NCBI GenBank assembly: GCA_934463115.1
Contig: CAKSIN010000002.1
Location: forward strand, 124,001-188,000
Length of the DNA: 64,000 nucleotides
DNA from: an uncultured Clostridia bacterium
GTDB taxonomy: Bacteria > Bacillota > Clostridia > UMGS1810
Direction: 5' to 3'
Under the pieces are notes generated by a model. The model saw only the letters and a list, made by a program, of their open reading frames with translations, had not been told where the DNA came from and ran no database searches. The position numbers and the translations under genes are program-made. Below are positions 9,163 through 18,832 of the stretch, piece by piece. Every line of letters starts with the position of its first letter. Position 1 is the first letter of the stretch.

Positions 9163-9188
9163 TTTGTAATTGAAATGCGGAGATCGAT

Positions 9189-12100
9189 ATGGAGATAATA
9201 GATAATATTTCAAAAACGTTAAAATATGATTTAAAGGCAGAGCTCAAACCGGGAAGCAAGCTATCTGTTGCAGCGGCTTGTTTCTCCATTTATGCCTTTC
9301 AAGAGTTAAAAGAAGAATTGAAAAACATAGATGAAATGCGTTTTATATTTACTTCACCTACATTTACCACAGAAAAAGCAAAGAAAGAAAAACGAGAATT
9401 TTACATTCCCCGTCTTAATCGTGAAAGGAGCTTGTACGGCACAGAATTTGAAGTTAAGCTCCGCAATGAGCTTACACAAAAGGCAATAGCAAAAGAGTGT
9501 GCCGATTGGATACGAAAAAAAGTAGTGTTCAAGTCGAATATATCCAGCGATAATATGATGGGATTTATAAACGCTGATGACAAAAACTATATGCCGATAA
9601 ACGGATTTACAACTGTTGATTTGGGCTGTGAGCGAGGCAACAATGCCTATAATGTTGTTCAGAAAACAGAATCACCTATGTCTGACCTTTATATTAAACT
9701 GTTTAACGATTTGTGGAATGATAAAACAAAGATGCAAGATGTTACGGATGAGGTTATTGAAAACATAACGGCGGCATATAACGAAAACTCTCCCGATTTT
9801 ATCTACTTTGTAACTCTATACAATATATTCAACGAATTTCTTGAAGATATATCGGAAGATGTGCTGCCGAACGAGGCGACCGGATTTAAAGAAAGTAAAA
9901 TATGGGGTATGCTCTATAATTTTCAGAAAGATGCGGTTCTTGCAATTATAAATAAACTCGAAAAATATAACGGCTGTATTTTGGCGGACAGCGTCGGCCT
10001 GGGTAAGACTTTTACTGCACTTGCCGTTATCAAATATTATGAGAACAGAAATAAATCCGTTCTCGTTTTATGCCCTAAAAAGCTGACGAACAACTGGAAT
10101 ACATATAAAGATAACTATGTCAATAATCCTATCGCATCGGATAGGCTGAATTATGATGTGCTTTATCATACTGACCTTAACAGAACAAATGGAAAATCAA
10201 ATGGTCTTGATTTGGACAGGCTCAATTGGGGCAACTACGACCTTGTGGTTATAGACGAGTCGCACAATTTTCGTAACGGCGGCAAGACTTCAGGCGAAGA
10301 TAATGAAAAACAGAACAGATATTTGACTCTTTTGAATAAGGTTATCCGTAAAGGTGTAAAAACAAAAGTGCTTATGCTTTCTGCAACACCTGTCAACAAC
10401 AGGTTTAATGACCTTAAAAATCAGCTTGCACTTGCCTATGAGGGAAATACGGATTACATAGATGAAAAACTGAATACAACACGCTCAATAGATGAAATTT
10501 TCAGAAATGCACAAAGAGCATTTAACACTTGGAGCAAATGGGAACCGGAAAAACGCACAACGGACAGCCTTCTTAAAATGCTTGACTTTGATTTTTTTGA
10601 GGTGCTCGATTCCGTAACTATCGCCCGTTCAAGAAAACATATACAAAAGTATTACGACATGGCGGATATAGGCACTTTTCCGACAAGGTTGAAACCTATT
10701 TCCAAAAGGCCTCCGCTGACGGACCTTAAAGAAGCTATAAACTATAACGAAATATTTGAACAACTTACTTTGCTTTCTTTGTCAATCTACACACCGTCAC
10801 ACTATCTGCTTCCGAGCAGAGTTGAAAAGTATGCGGAATTGTATGAAGATAACAAGGTAAACATAGGTTTTACACAAGCAAATCGTGAACAGGGAATCCG
10901 CAGACTTACTGCAATAAACCTTATGAAACGTATGGAAAGTTCGGTATATTCATTCAATCTCACGCTGACGCGAATTAAGGAACTGATTGAAAATACTATA
11001 GAAACTATCGATGAATACGATAATGTTTCAAAAGTGTCCCTTGACCTTACTGACATAAGCAATATAGATGAATTTGACAATGATGACCAAAACGGCGATG
11101 AACTGTTTTCTTTTGGCAAAAAGGTGAAAATAGAACTTGCCGATATGGACTACAAATCATGGAAAGACAGTTTGATTAAAGACCGTGAAATTCTTGAACT
11201 TCTTACGTTTATGGTTGGCGATATTACACCGCCGCACGACAGCAAATTACAAGAGCTTTTTGCCGTGCTTAAAAACAAAATAGAAAATCCTATCAACGCC
11301 GGCAATAAAAAAGTTATTATATTTACTGCCTTTGCCGATACGGCAGACTATTTGTATGCAAATGTAAGCGAATATGTTAAGGCGAATTTCGGACTTAACA
11401 CAGCGTTGGTTACGGGAAATATAGAGGGTAAAACAACCATACCAAAATTAAAATGTGACTTGAACACTGTTTTAACTTGTTTCTCCCCAGTATCAAAGGG
11501 CAGAGATTTGTTTGAAAGTGTGCCAAAATATGACGTAGACATTCTAATTGCAACCGACTGTATTTCCGAAGGACAGAACCTGCAGGACTGTGATTATCTG
11601 ATAAACTATGATATACACTGGAACCCTGTTCGCATTATTCAGCGATTTGGTCGAATTGACCGTATCGGAAGCAGAAACGAATACATACAGCTTGTCAACT
11701 TTTGGCCCGATGTTACTCTTGACGAGTACATAGATCTGAAAGCCAAAGTTGAAACAAGAATGAAAATTGTTGATATGACGGCAACAGGTGACGACAATAT
11801 TTTAAGTGATGAAGAAAAAACAGACCTCGAATATAGGAAAGCACAGCTTAAACGCTTGCAGGAAGAAGTTGTGGATATTGAGGATATGTCAAGCGGTATT
11901 TCAATTATGGATTTGGGACTCAATGAGTTCAGGCTCGACTTGCTTGAATATATAAAACACCACCCAGACATTGATAAAACGCCGCACGGCCTGCACTCGG
12001 TTGTGCCGAGCACACAGGACAACCCTGCCGGAGTTGTATATGTGCTTAAAAACCGTTCGAACAGCGTTAATATTGATAATCAGAACAGACTGCATCCGTT

Positions 12101-12425
12101 TTATATGGTATATATATCAAACGATGGCGAAGTTGTATGCGACCACTTATCACCGAAAGCAATGCTCGACAAAATGCGTTTTCTTTGCAAAGGCAAGACA
12201 GAACCTATTGCGGAAGTATACCGTGAATTTAACAAAGAAACCCGTGACGGCAGAGATATGAGCAAGTTTTCACACCTTTTGGGTGATGCCATTGCGTCTG
12301 TTATTCAAGTTAAAGACGAAAGTGATATTGACAGCTTTTTAGGCGGAAATCAAGTCAGCTTTTTGTCGAATGAGATTAAAGGACTTGACGATTTTGAACT
12401 TATATGCTTTTTAGTTGTAAAATGA
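9189..12425 (+). CDS. SNF2-type helicase with PLD-like N-terminal region (defence-associated)
   Basis: Large ATP-dependent DNA translocase of 1078 residues, first gene of the island operon. Residues 1-200 resemble the phospholipase-D-like region of related helicases, but I see no HxK motif, so it is probably non-catalytic. The SNF2 core shows Walker A DSVGLGKT (267-274), DESH (356-359), LSATPVNNR, and near residues 790-830 the motif V/VI region ending QRFGRIDRIGS. A Glu/Asp-rich insert (about 600-660) lies between the two lobes. Related helicases occur in phage-defence clusters such as DISARM and with type III restriction genes. The next start lies 10 bp after the stop. Confidence 0.85.
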   Translation: MEIIDNISKTLKYDLKAELKPGSKLSVAAACFSIYAFQELKEELKNIDEMRFIFTSPTFTTEKAKKEKREFYIPRLNRERSLYGTEFEVKLRNELTQKAIAKECADWIRKKVVFKSNISSDNMMGFINADDKNYMPINGFTTVDLGCERGNNAYNVVQKTESPMSDLYIKLFNDLWNDKTKMQDVTDEVIENITAAYNENSPDFIYFVTLYNIFNEFLEDISEDVLPNEATGFKESKIWGMLYNFQKDAVLAIINKLEKYNGCILADSVGLGKTFTALAVIKYYENRNKSVLVLCPKKLTNNWNTYKDNYVNNPIASDRLNYDVLYHTDLNRTNGKSNGLDLDRLNWGNYDLVVIDESHNFRNGGKTSGEDNEKQNRYLTLLNKVIRKGVKTKVLMLSATPVNNRFNDLKNQLALAYEGNTDYIDEKLNTTRSIDEIFRNAQRAFNTWSKWEPEKRTTDSLLKMLDFDFFEVLDSVTIARSRKHIQKYYDMADIGTFPTRLKPISKRPPLTDLKEAINYNEIFEQLTLLSLSIYTPSHYLLPSRVEKYAELYEDNKVNIGFTQANREQGIRRLTAINLMKRMESSVYSFNLTLTRIKELIENTIETIDEYDNVSKVSLDLTDISNIDEFDNDDQNGDELFSFGKKVKIELADMDYKSWKDSLIKDREILELLTFMVGDITPPHDSKLQELFAVLKNKIENPINAGNKKVIIFTAFADTADYLYANVSEYVKANFGLNTALVTGNIEGKTTIPKLKCDLNTVLTCFSPVSKGRDLFESVPKYDVDILIATDCISEGQNLQDCDYLINYDIHWNPVRIIQRFGRIDRIGSRNEYIQLVNFWPDVTLDEYIDLKAKVETRMKIVDMTATGDDNILSDEEKTDLEYRKAQLKRLQEEVVDIEDMSSGISIMDLGLNEFRLDLLEYIKHHPDIDKTPHGLHSVVPSTQDNPAGVVYVLKNRSNSVNIDNQNRLHPFYMVYISNDGEVVCDHLSPKAMLDKMRFLCKGKTEPIAEVYREFNKETRDGRDMSKFSHLLGDAIASVIQVKDESDIDSFLGGNQVSFLSNEIKGLDDFELICFLVVK

Positions 12426-12435
12426 GGTGATTATA

Positions 12436-13053
12436 ATGTTAGGCTTACCGAAAGCTACAGAAATGAGCAAACAGCTTCCCAAAAAGGCGATTTATACGAA
12501 ATTTCAGATGAATACATCGGCAAAAGATAAAATAGATGCCGATATTTCAAGAATTACAATAGTAAATGAAATAGCGCCGAATAAAGTTAATATCCCTGCC
12601 GGAGATGAAGTAAAAAGCTTTTTTGTTTTGCTTGTAACATTAAAAAGAAAAGATTTTGATGAGAAGATAATTGCAACGCTTTCAAAACTTATTCCGCAAA
12701 ATATTCTCTTTGTGCTGGAGTATAACGGCAAAAGCAAACTTGCGGTTTACCGCTTAAAAGTAATGCAAACGGACTGGAAACCAACCGAAGAGCAACGTGT
12801 GGAACTTCAAGGCTTAAACCTTGATAAGGTGTGGGAAAACATTATTAAGAGTTTGGAGTTAGGAGTGTGGAATGAGGAGTTATCTGTTGATGAAAATATA
12901 GAACTGCACGAAAAACAAGCTAAACTCCAAAAAGAAATTGCTCGGCTTGAAAAACAAGCACGGGCTGAAAAACAACCAAAGAAAAAATTTGAATTAGTGC
13001 AGAAGATAAAAGAATTAAAGGATAGGTGTTATAATGAGAAAAACATTTTTTGA
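12436..13053 (+). CDS. DUF4391 family protein
   Basis: A protein of 205 residues matching DUF4391, a family of unknown function found with helicase and restriction-modification genes. An alpha/beta core (about 1-140) is followed by a long charged coiled-coil (about 155-200) rich in Lys and Glu. The ATG at 12436 is chosen because GAGGTGA lies 6 bp upstream; an in-frame GTG at 12427 is unlikely. Around 12847-12885 the sequence resembles the GGAATGAGGAGT repeat unit also seen inside the mod genes, coding for a less conserved linker. It overlaps the next gene by 20 bp. A C-terminal copy of this gene survives at 16671-16787. Confidence 0.8.
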   Translation: MLGLPKATEMSKQLPKKAIYTKFQMNTSAKDKIDADISRITIVNEIAPNKVNIPAGDEVKSFFVLLVTLKRKDFDEKIIATLSKLIPQNILFVLEYNGKSKLAVYRLKVMQTDWKPTEEQRVELQGLNLDKVWENIIKSLELGVWNEELSVDENIELHEKQAKLQKEIARLEKQARAEKQPKKKFELVQKIKELKDRCYNEKNIF

Positions 13054-13858
13054 TATACTTGAAAATTTAGAATTTGATGCAAGAAAGGAATATGATACAT
13101 TATTATATTTATTTACTGTAGAAAGGAAATTTTTGTATCACCATAATTGGAATAGCATGGCGGAGTATATTGATAATACATATTTTAGAGACCTTGAATT
13201 TAGAAGAAGATATACATCTCTCTTTGATATGATGAATGACTTAAATTTGGATATAGCGTCAGACAATATTGATGATTTATTTGTTTTTTGTGAATTTTTA
13301 ATAGCAGTAATGCAACCCGATATCTCAAAAGGAAGTATTTACGATTCCCAATGTGCTGTGATCTGCCAAAACATAAAAAACATTTTGGAAAAAACAAATC
13401 ATCAACTTGTAAAAGAACCACAAAAAAATAGAGATATAATAGTTGAAAAAAGCAAGACGGCATCATTGGCAGCACAAATTGTAGAAGACGATGAGATAGC
13501 ATTTGAATTGCTTGAATATAACCATTATAAATTAAAAAATAATTTATCGATGAAAAGAAAAATACTTGCTTCATTAGGTGCATATATTGAACCGATTTTA
13601 AGGGAGCATACGCTATCTAATTGCGGATATAAGGATTTAGAATCAAATGCAGGATTTCTGTTAAATAAGTTTCATATCAGGCATAACAATAAGGAAGGAA
13701 AAACGGCACAAGATTATATAGTATCTATTAGTGATGATGAATTGGAAAAATGGTATGATAGAACTTATGATGTTTTAATTCAAGTTATCATAACAAATGA
13801 AAATATTGCTGTTGAAAAAGACATTAAACGACTGAAACAAGATTATACTTGGAGGTAA
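13034..13858 (+). CDS. Unknown island protein, weakly Abi-like C-terminus
   Basis: A 274-residue soluble, largely helical protein I cannot assign. The C-terminal part (about 185-270), with the FLLNKF-IRHNN segment followed by amphipathic helices, is faintly like C-terminal regions of abortive-infection (Abi) proteins; this is a weak impression. It overlaps DUF4391 by 20 bp and its stop is 5 bp before mod 1, so it is translationally coupled to both. The gene is notably AT-rich compared with the housekeeping genes. It has no counterpart upstream of mod 2, so it was either lost there or inserted here. Confidence 0.7.
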   Translation: MRKTFFDILENLEFDARKEYDTLLYLFTVERKFLYHHNWNSMAEYIDNTYFRDLEFRRRYTSLFDMMNDLNLDIASDNIDDLFVFCEFLIAVMQPDISKGSIYDSQCAVICQNIKNILEKTNHQLVKEPQKNRDIIVEKSKTASLAAQIVEDDEIAFELLEYNHYKLKNNLSMKRKILASLGAYIEPILREHTLSNCGYKDLESNAGFLLNKFHIRHNNKEGKTAQDYIVSISDDELEKWYDRTYDVLIQVIITNENIAVEKDIKRLKQDYTWR

Positions 13859-13863
13859 AGCAA

Positions 13864-15787
13864 ATGACTGATAAATTAAAAATGCACACAGTGGACAAAG
13901 TGGAAGAAAACATAAAGAAAATAGGCAAATTGTTCCCAAACTGCATCACTGAGAAAAAATCGGGGGGGGGTACTAAAAACCTGTATAGATTTTGATGTTT
14001 TGCGTCAGGAACTTTCTGATTGCTTGGTAGTGGGTAATGAAGAACGCTACCAGTTTACATGGCCGGACAAGAAACAATCTGTCCTGCTTGCAAATGCTCC
14101 GATAAACAAAACACTGCGTCCTTGCAGAGAAGAAAGTGTTGATTTTGACAACACCGAAAACCTCTATATCGAGGGCGATAATCTCGAAGTGCTGAAACTT
14201 TTGCAAGAAACATACCTCGGCAAAATCAAGATGATTTACATAGATCCTCCGTATAATACGGGTAACGATTTTGTGTATAATGATGAGTTTGGAATGAGGA
14301 ATGAGGAGTGGGACGAAGTCAGCGGAAATTATGATGAAGACGGAAATCAAATTGTCGGCAAACTTGAAAAAAACACAGAAAATAACGGTCGCTTTCATAC
14401 CGATTGGCTGAATATGATTTATCCGAGATTAAAAATTGCAAATGATTTGTTAAGTGATGATGGTGTAATTTTTATAAGCATGGACGACGACGAACAGGTT
14501 AATTTAAAGAAAATATGTGATGAAATATTTGGAGTGGCAAATTTCATTGACACCATTATTTGGAAAAAACTATACGGTGGAAAGAATGATGCACGATGGT
14601 TTGCTCACTATCACGATTATATATTAGTTTATGCAAAAAATAAGGAAAAATGGTTTCCAAATCTTTTACCACGAGGAGAAAAGCAAAACGATAGATATAA
14701 GAATCCAGACAATGATCCAAGAGGTCCATGGACAAGTGCTGATTTTTCTCAGTTTGGTCCCACCTCTAATTGTGTATATGAAATTATTACCCCTAATGGA
14801 ACAAGATACTATCCTAAAGAGGGGAAAAGATGGATTACGACCTATGAGTCTTATTTAAAATTAAGGGCGGAAAACCGCCTTTGGTTTGGTGAAAATGGTG
14901 GAAACATACCTCGTTTAAAGCGTTATCTGTCTGAGGTTAAAGATGGAATAAGTCAAACGACTTTCCTTGATTTCACGGAGGTTGGACATAGTGATGAGGC
15001 AAACAAAGAGTTAAAGACACTTCTAAATGGAAAATTCTTTGATTACCCAAAACCGACCAGGTTGTTATATCGTTTGGCATATTTGGGAACGGACAAAGAT
15101 GATATTATTCTCGACTTCTTCTCCGGTTCTGCCACAACTGCTCACGCTGTTATGCAACTGAACGCAGAAGACGGCGGACACCGCAAATTTATTATGGTGC
15201 AGTTACCCGAAAAAACAGACGAAAAGAGTGAAGCATACAAAGCCGGATATAAAAACATTTGTGAAATCGGCAAGGAACGCATAAGACGTGCAGGGCAGAA
15301 AATTAGAAATGAGAAATTAGGAATGAGAAATGAAAACGGTGGAGATAATTCCTCACTCCTAACTTCTAACTCCTCATTAGACATCGGTTTCCGTGTTCTA
15401 AAATGCGACAGCTCAAATATGAAAGATGTGTACTACAACCCTGCCGAGATTGATATTTCTATGTTCGATAATTGGGTTGATAATATTAAAGATGACAGAA
15501 CGCCGGAGGATTTATTGTTTCAAGTTATGCTCGATTTGGGTGTGCTCCTTTCAAGCAAAATTGAAGAAACGGTTATTGCGGAAAAGAAAGTGTTTAATGT
15601 TGCGGACGGTTTTTTGATTGCTTGCTTTGACGAAAAATTGACAACCGAAACCATAACAGCTATTGCCAAACAAAAACCGTATTACTTTGTAATGCGCGAT
15701 AACGGCTTTGCAGACGATAGCGTTGCAACAAACTTTGAACAAATTTTCACTACATACAGTTCAGATACTATTAGGAGGGTGATATAA
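13864..15787 (+). CDS. mod: Type III DNA methyltransferase Mod 1, phase-variable, out of frame at G9
   Basis: Beta-class N6-adenine methyltransferase and recognition subunit of a type III restriction-modification system. The native start is ATG 13864 (GGAGG 7 bp upstream), giving KLKMHTVDKVEENIKKIGKL, the usual Mod N-terminus. The frame then meets nine G (13962-13970) and stops at 13993 after 43 codons. Deleting one G gives one 640-residue Mod. Downstream are the catalytic DPPYNTG (14243) and then the SAM-binding FSGSATTAHA (about 15116), the beta-class order. The central region (about 14480-15100) is the target-recognition domain and differs from Mod 2. A palindromic repeat is embedded at 15301-15379. 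A sequencing error at the G run is the main alternative. Confidence 0.88.
13962..13970 (+). repeat. Poly-G (G9) phase-variation tract in mod 1
   Basis: Nine consecutive G follow AAAAAATC in the linker between the first Mod helix and the IDFDVLRQEL segment. G8 or G11 joins the start codon to the methyltransferase frame; G9 and G10 do not. Slipped-strand mispairing at such tracts switches mod genes in several Gram-negative pathogens. Confidence 0.9.
15301..15379. repeat. Palindromic dispersed repeat embedded in mod 1
   Basis: A left arm of AATTAG/GGAATGAGAAAT units (15301-15332) is roughly complementary to a right arm of TTCCTCACTCCTAACTTC type (15349-15379). It is translated in frame as a low-complexity Arg/Asn/Ser-rich insert just before LDIGFRVLK. 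A nearly identical copy sits at the same place in mod 2. Confidence 0.75.
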
Positions 15788-15788
15788 A

Positions 15789-16580
15789 ATGCCAGGATTA
15801 TACGATAGAGATTACACTAAATTGACAAATGAAGAAATTACTGAAAGGGAAAATATAGATTTTCAAAGTAAGGGTAAACAAAAATTCGGTATGAAAAACC
15901 CATATTTTGAATATTCTAAAGCAGTGCGTCATAATAAGAGCCTATTTCCTAATAATTTTATAGATCTACCAATACTGCAAGATACTGAGGAATTAGGAAG
16001 GCAATGCGACGCTTTTGAAGAATTACTGAATGATAAATCGATTACAGAATTGAATGTAAAGCGTTATATTCAAGATAATGGTTTCTATCATATTCCAGCA
16101 TCAATTTTTGCTAACTATCATTTTGCCCATCATGAAGCGGTATTGTTCAAAGAGTTTCCGTTAGGAACAAGTTATAGAGCTGATTATCTTTTGGCAGGGA
16201 GGGCATCTGGGGGATGGCAATTCATTTTTGTTGAATTCGAAAATCCATATGGTAGTATTACCTTACAGAATGGAGACTTTGGTGCAACAATTAGAAATGG
16301 ATTAAGCCAAATCGATATGTGGAAAGCGTTTATAGAAGGATATTATTCTGCTTTAACTTCTGAATTCGAAAAATACGCTGCACGCCCTTTGGATACAGAG
16401 TTTACAAAGTTTGATTCCACAAGGATGCATTATGTTGTTGTTGCAGGACGCAGATCGGACTATAAAGATAGAACGCGAAGATTACAACGCCTTAAGGAAA
16501 AAAATGAGAACATCAAAGTTTTGCATTACGATAATATTCTCGATAATGCTCGGAGGTTGATTGAAGCACAATCGTACTAG
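15789..16580 (+). CDS. Shedu-like DUF4263 nuclease-domain protein
   Basis: A 263-residue protein with the hallmarks of the DUF4263/SduA C-terminal domain, a PD-(D/E)XK-fold nuclease that acts alone as the Shedu anti-phage system. The probable active site is the Asp of YRADYLLAG (about 138) with the Glu residues of FVEFENP (about 152-156). LSQIDMWKAFIEGY and the C-terminal HYDNILDNARRLI segment also fit the family. The N-terminal 60 residues are not recognised. The start has AGGAGGGTGATAT just upstream, overlapping the end of mod 1, so it is expressed from the same operon. Whether it serves the type III system or acts alone is unknown. Confidence 0.75.
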   Translation: MPGLYDRDYTKLTNEEITERENIDFQSKGKQKFGMKNPYFEYSKAVRHNKSLFPNNFIDLPILQDTEELGRQCDAFEELLNDKSITELNVKRYIQDNGFYHIPASIFANYHFAHHEAVLFKEFPLGTSYRADYLLAGRASGGWQFIFVEFENPYGSITLQNGDFGATIRNGLSQIDMWKAFIEGYYSALTSEFEKYAARPLDTEFTKFDSTRMHYVVVAGRRSDYKDRTRRLQRLKEKNENIKVLHYDNILDNARRLIEAQSY

Positions 16581-16926
16581 AATGGTGAAAAAAGAGCATT
16601 ACACTGGTGAATATAATCGCCCCGTCAATGCATAACATAGACGAGGGCAAGTCGGTTAAGAAAATGTAGGATTGAAAAAATAAGAAAAGAAATAGCACGG
16701 TTTGAGAAACAGGGGCGGGCAGAGAAACAACCGAAGAAAAAATTTGAGTTGGCACAGAAGTTTAAGAAGATGAAAGAAAAGTTATGAGAGTGTGGGGTTA
16801 AGGACAGTGTTAAATTTCCAAATTGCGCGATGGCTGTCAACAAAACACTAGTCAACTAACAAGAAATTCTTGTGGGTTTGAATCGAAACTAAAGATAAAT
16901 ATGTTAGCATGGGAGGATAACAAAAA
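16581..16926 (+). other. Gene-poor gap between the Shedu-like gene and mod 2
   Basis: The gap holds a short unassigned segment (16581-16670), the DUF4391 remnant (16671-16787) and about 140 bp with no recognised feature before the GGGAGG ribosome site of mod 2 (16910-16915). A weak TTGAAT/TATGTT pair (16878-16905) could be a promoter, but I would not rely on it. Confidence 0.6.
16671..16787 (+). pseudogene. C-terminal remnant of a second DUF4391 gene
   Basis: The frame 16671-16787 reads KEIARFEKQGRAEKQPKKKF and ends FKKMKEKL-stop. It closely matches the C-terminal coiled-coil of the intact DUF4391 gene (KEIARLEKQARAEKQPKKKF). Nothing matching the DUF4391 core is found before it. This indicates that an ancestral DUF4391-mod unit was duplicated and then mostly deleted. 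Confidence 0.85.
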
Positions 16927-18832
16927 ATGAGTGAAAAACTAAAAATGCACACAGTGGACAAAGTGGAAGAAAACATAAAGAAAATAGGCAAATTGTTTCC
17001 AAACTGCATCACTGAGAAAAAATCGGGGGGGGGTACTAAAAACCTGTATAGATTTTGATGCTTTGCGTCAGGAACTTTCTGATTGCTTGGTAGAGGGTAA
17101 TGAAGAACGTTATCAGTTCACATGGCCGGACAAGAAAAAATCCGTTCTGCTTGCAAATGCACCGATAAACAAAACCCTCCGCCCGTGCAGAGAAGAAAGC
17201 GTTGATTTTGACAATACCGAGAACCTATATATTGAGGGCGATAATCTTGAAGTGCTGAAACTTTTGCGGGAAACCTATCTCGGTAAAATCAAGATGATTT
17301 ACATAGATCCTCCGTATAATACAGGAAATGACTTTGTGTATAATGATGAGTTTGGAATGAGAAATGAGGAATGGGACGAAGTCAGCGGAAATTATGATGA
17401 AGACGGAAATCAAATTGTCGGCAAACTTGAAAAAAATACAGAAAATAACGGTCGCTTTCATACCGATTGGCTGAATATGATTTATCCGAGACTGAAATTG
17501 GCAAAAGATTTGCTGACAGACGATGGTGTTATTTTTATTAGTATTGATGATAGAGAACAAGAAAATTTAAAAAAAGCATGCAACGACATTTTAGGCGAAA
17601 ATAATTGTGTCGGCGTTGGTCAATGGCGCAGAGTCGAAGGAAAGCCTGGAAAAGCAGTCACTATGGCTCGAACTTCGGAATTTATTTTGATCTATGCAAA
17701 AGATTTTTCCAAGTTTGTTATTGGAACATTGCCGTTAAGTGAGGATGGATTAAAAGAGTTTCGATATACCGATGCTAAGGGTAGATTTCGCAGGGGTCAA
17801 ATATTTTATCCTAATAGAGGAATTCACCATTATTCGGTTGTATCACCATATGGAAATACTATTGAGGGAGATTTCACTATACGGAAAAGCGTTTTTGAAG
17901 ATTATGCAAGTAAGGATCTGATATATTGGGCAGAACAAGGAGATCATACACCATATTTGAAAATTTATTTGTCTGAGTTTGGAGGGGTTACGCCCACAAA
18001 TACATTTGGCAAAGAATATGGTTCATCCCAAAGTGCAGTAAAAGAATTCAAAGCCTTATTTCAAACACAAAAAATGTATTTTGACAATCCTAAGCCATTG
18101 AAGTTAATTAATAGATTGTTACTGATCGGGAATTTAACCAAAGAGTCTATTGTTCTCGACTTCTTCTCTGGCTCTGCAACAACCGCGCACGCTGTTATGC
18201 AGCTTAATGCAGAGGACGGCGGACACCGTAAATTTATTATGGTGCAGTTACCCGAAAAAACAGACGAAAAAAGTGAAGCATATAAAGCCGGATATAAAAA
18301 TATTTGTGAAATCGGCAAGGAACGCATAAGACGTGCAGGGCAGAAAATTAGGAATGAGGAATTAGGAATGAGAAATGAAAACGGTGGAGATAATTCCTCA
18401 CTCCTAACTTCTAACTCCTCATTAGACATCGGTTTCCGTGTCCTAAAATCCGACACCTCAAACATGAAAGACGTATACTACAACCCTGCCGAGCTTGACA
18501 TTTCAATGTTTGATAATTTGGTTGATAATATCAAAGACGACAGAACGCCGGAGGATTTACTGTTTCAAGTTATGCTTGATCTTGGAATTTTGCTTTCAAG
18601 CAAAATTGAAGAAACAACCATTGCCGGTAAGAAAGTATACAGCGTTGCAGACGACTTCTTGATAGCTTGCTTTGACGAAAAATTGACAATCGAAACAATT
18701 ACTGCTATTGCAAAACAGCAGCCATACTATTTCGTAATGCGTGATAATGGTTTCGCAGATGACAGCGTTGCAACAAATTTTGAACAGATTTTTGCAACAT
18801 ACAGTCCGGACACGGTAAGGAAGGTGCTGTAA
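16927..18832 (+). CDS. mod: Type III DNA methyltransferase Mod 2, phase-variable, out of frame at G9
   Basis: Paralogue of Mod 1 with the same N-terminal 160 or so residues after the tract, the same DPPYNTG (about 17306), and the same C-terminal part from the FSGSATTAHA motif (about 18167) onward. The start is ATG 16927 after GGGAGG. The frame stops at 17056 after 43 codons because of nine G at 17025-17033; one G fewer gives a 634-residue Mod. The target-recognition region (about 17530-18140) is unrelated in sequence to that of Mod 1, so it should methylate a different site. The palindromic repeat at 18346-18424 is shared. It overlaps the next start (TAATGA). Confidence 0.88.
17025..17033 (+). 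repeat. Poly-G (G9) phase-variation tract in mod 2
   Basis: Nine G in the same context and at the same codon as in mod 1. Here too G8 or G11 would open the methyltransferase frame. The identical length in both copies means both are predicted off in the sequence as given. Confidence 0.9.
18346..18424. repeat. Palindromic dispersed repeat embedded in mod 2
   Basis: Copy of the 79-bp element of mod 1, with arms of GGAATGAGGAAT type and TTCCTCACTCCTAAC type. It differs from the mod 1 copy by only a few bases and is translated in frame. Confidence 0.75.

Noticed and set aside
9189..9800. Active phospholipase-D nuclease domain in the helicase
   Set aside because: The N-terminal region has no HxKxxxxD motif, so catalytic activity is not claimed.
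13864..14002. Programmed ribosomal frameshift at the G run
   Set aside because: No stimulating structure or internal Shine-Dalgarno was recognised; slipped-strand phase variation explains the tract more simply. Not excluded.
13962..17033. Both mod genes as plain pseudogenes
   Set aside because: The only lesion in each is the length of a poly-G run at the same codon. The catalytic motifs and the rest of the frame are intact, which fits reversible switching better than decay. Sequencing error remains possible and is stated in the entries.
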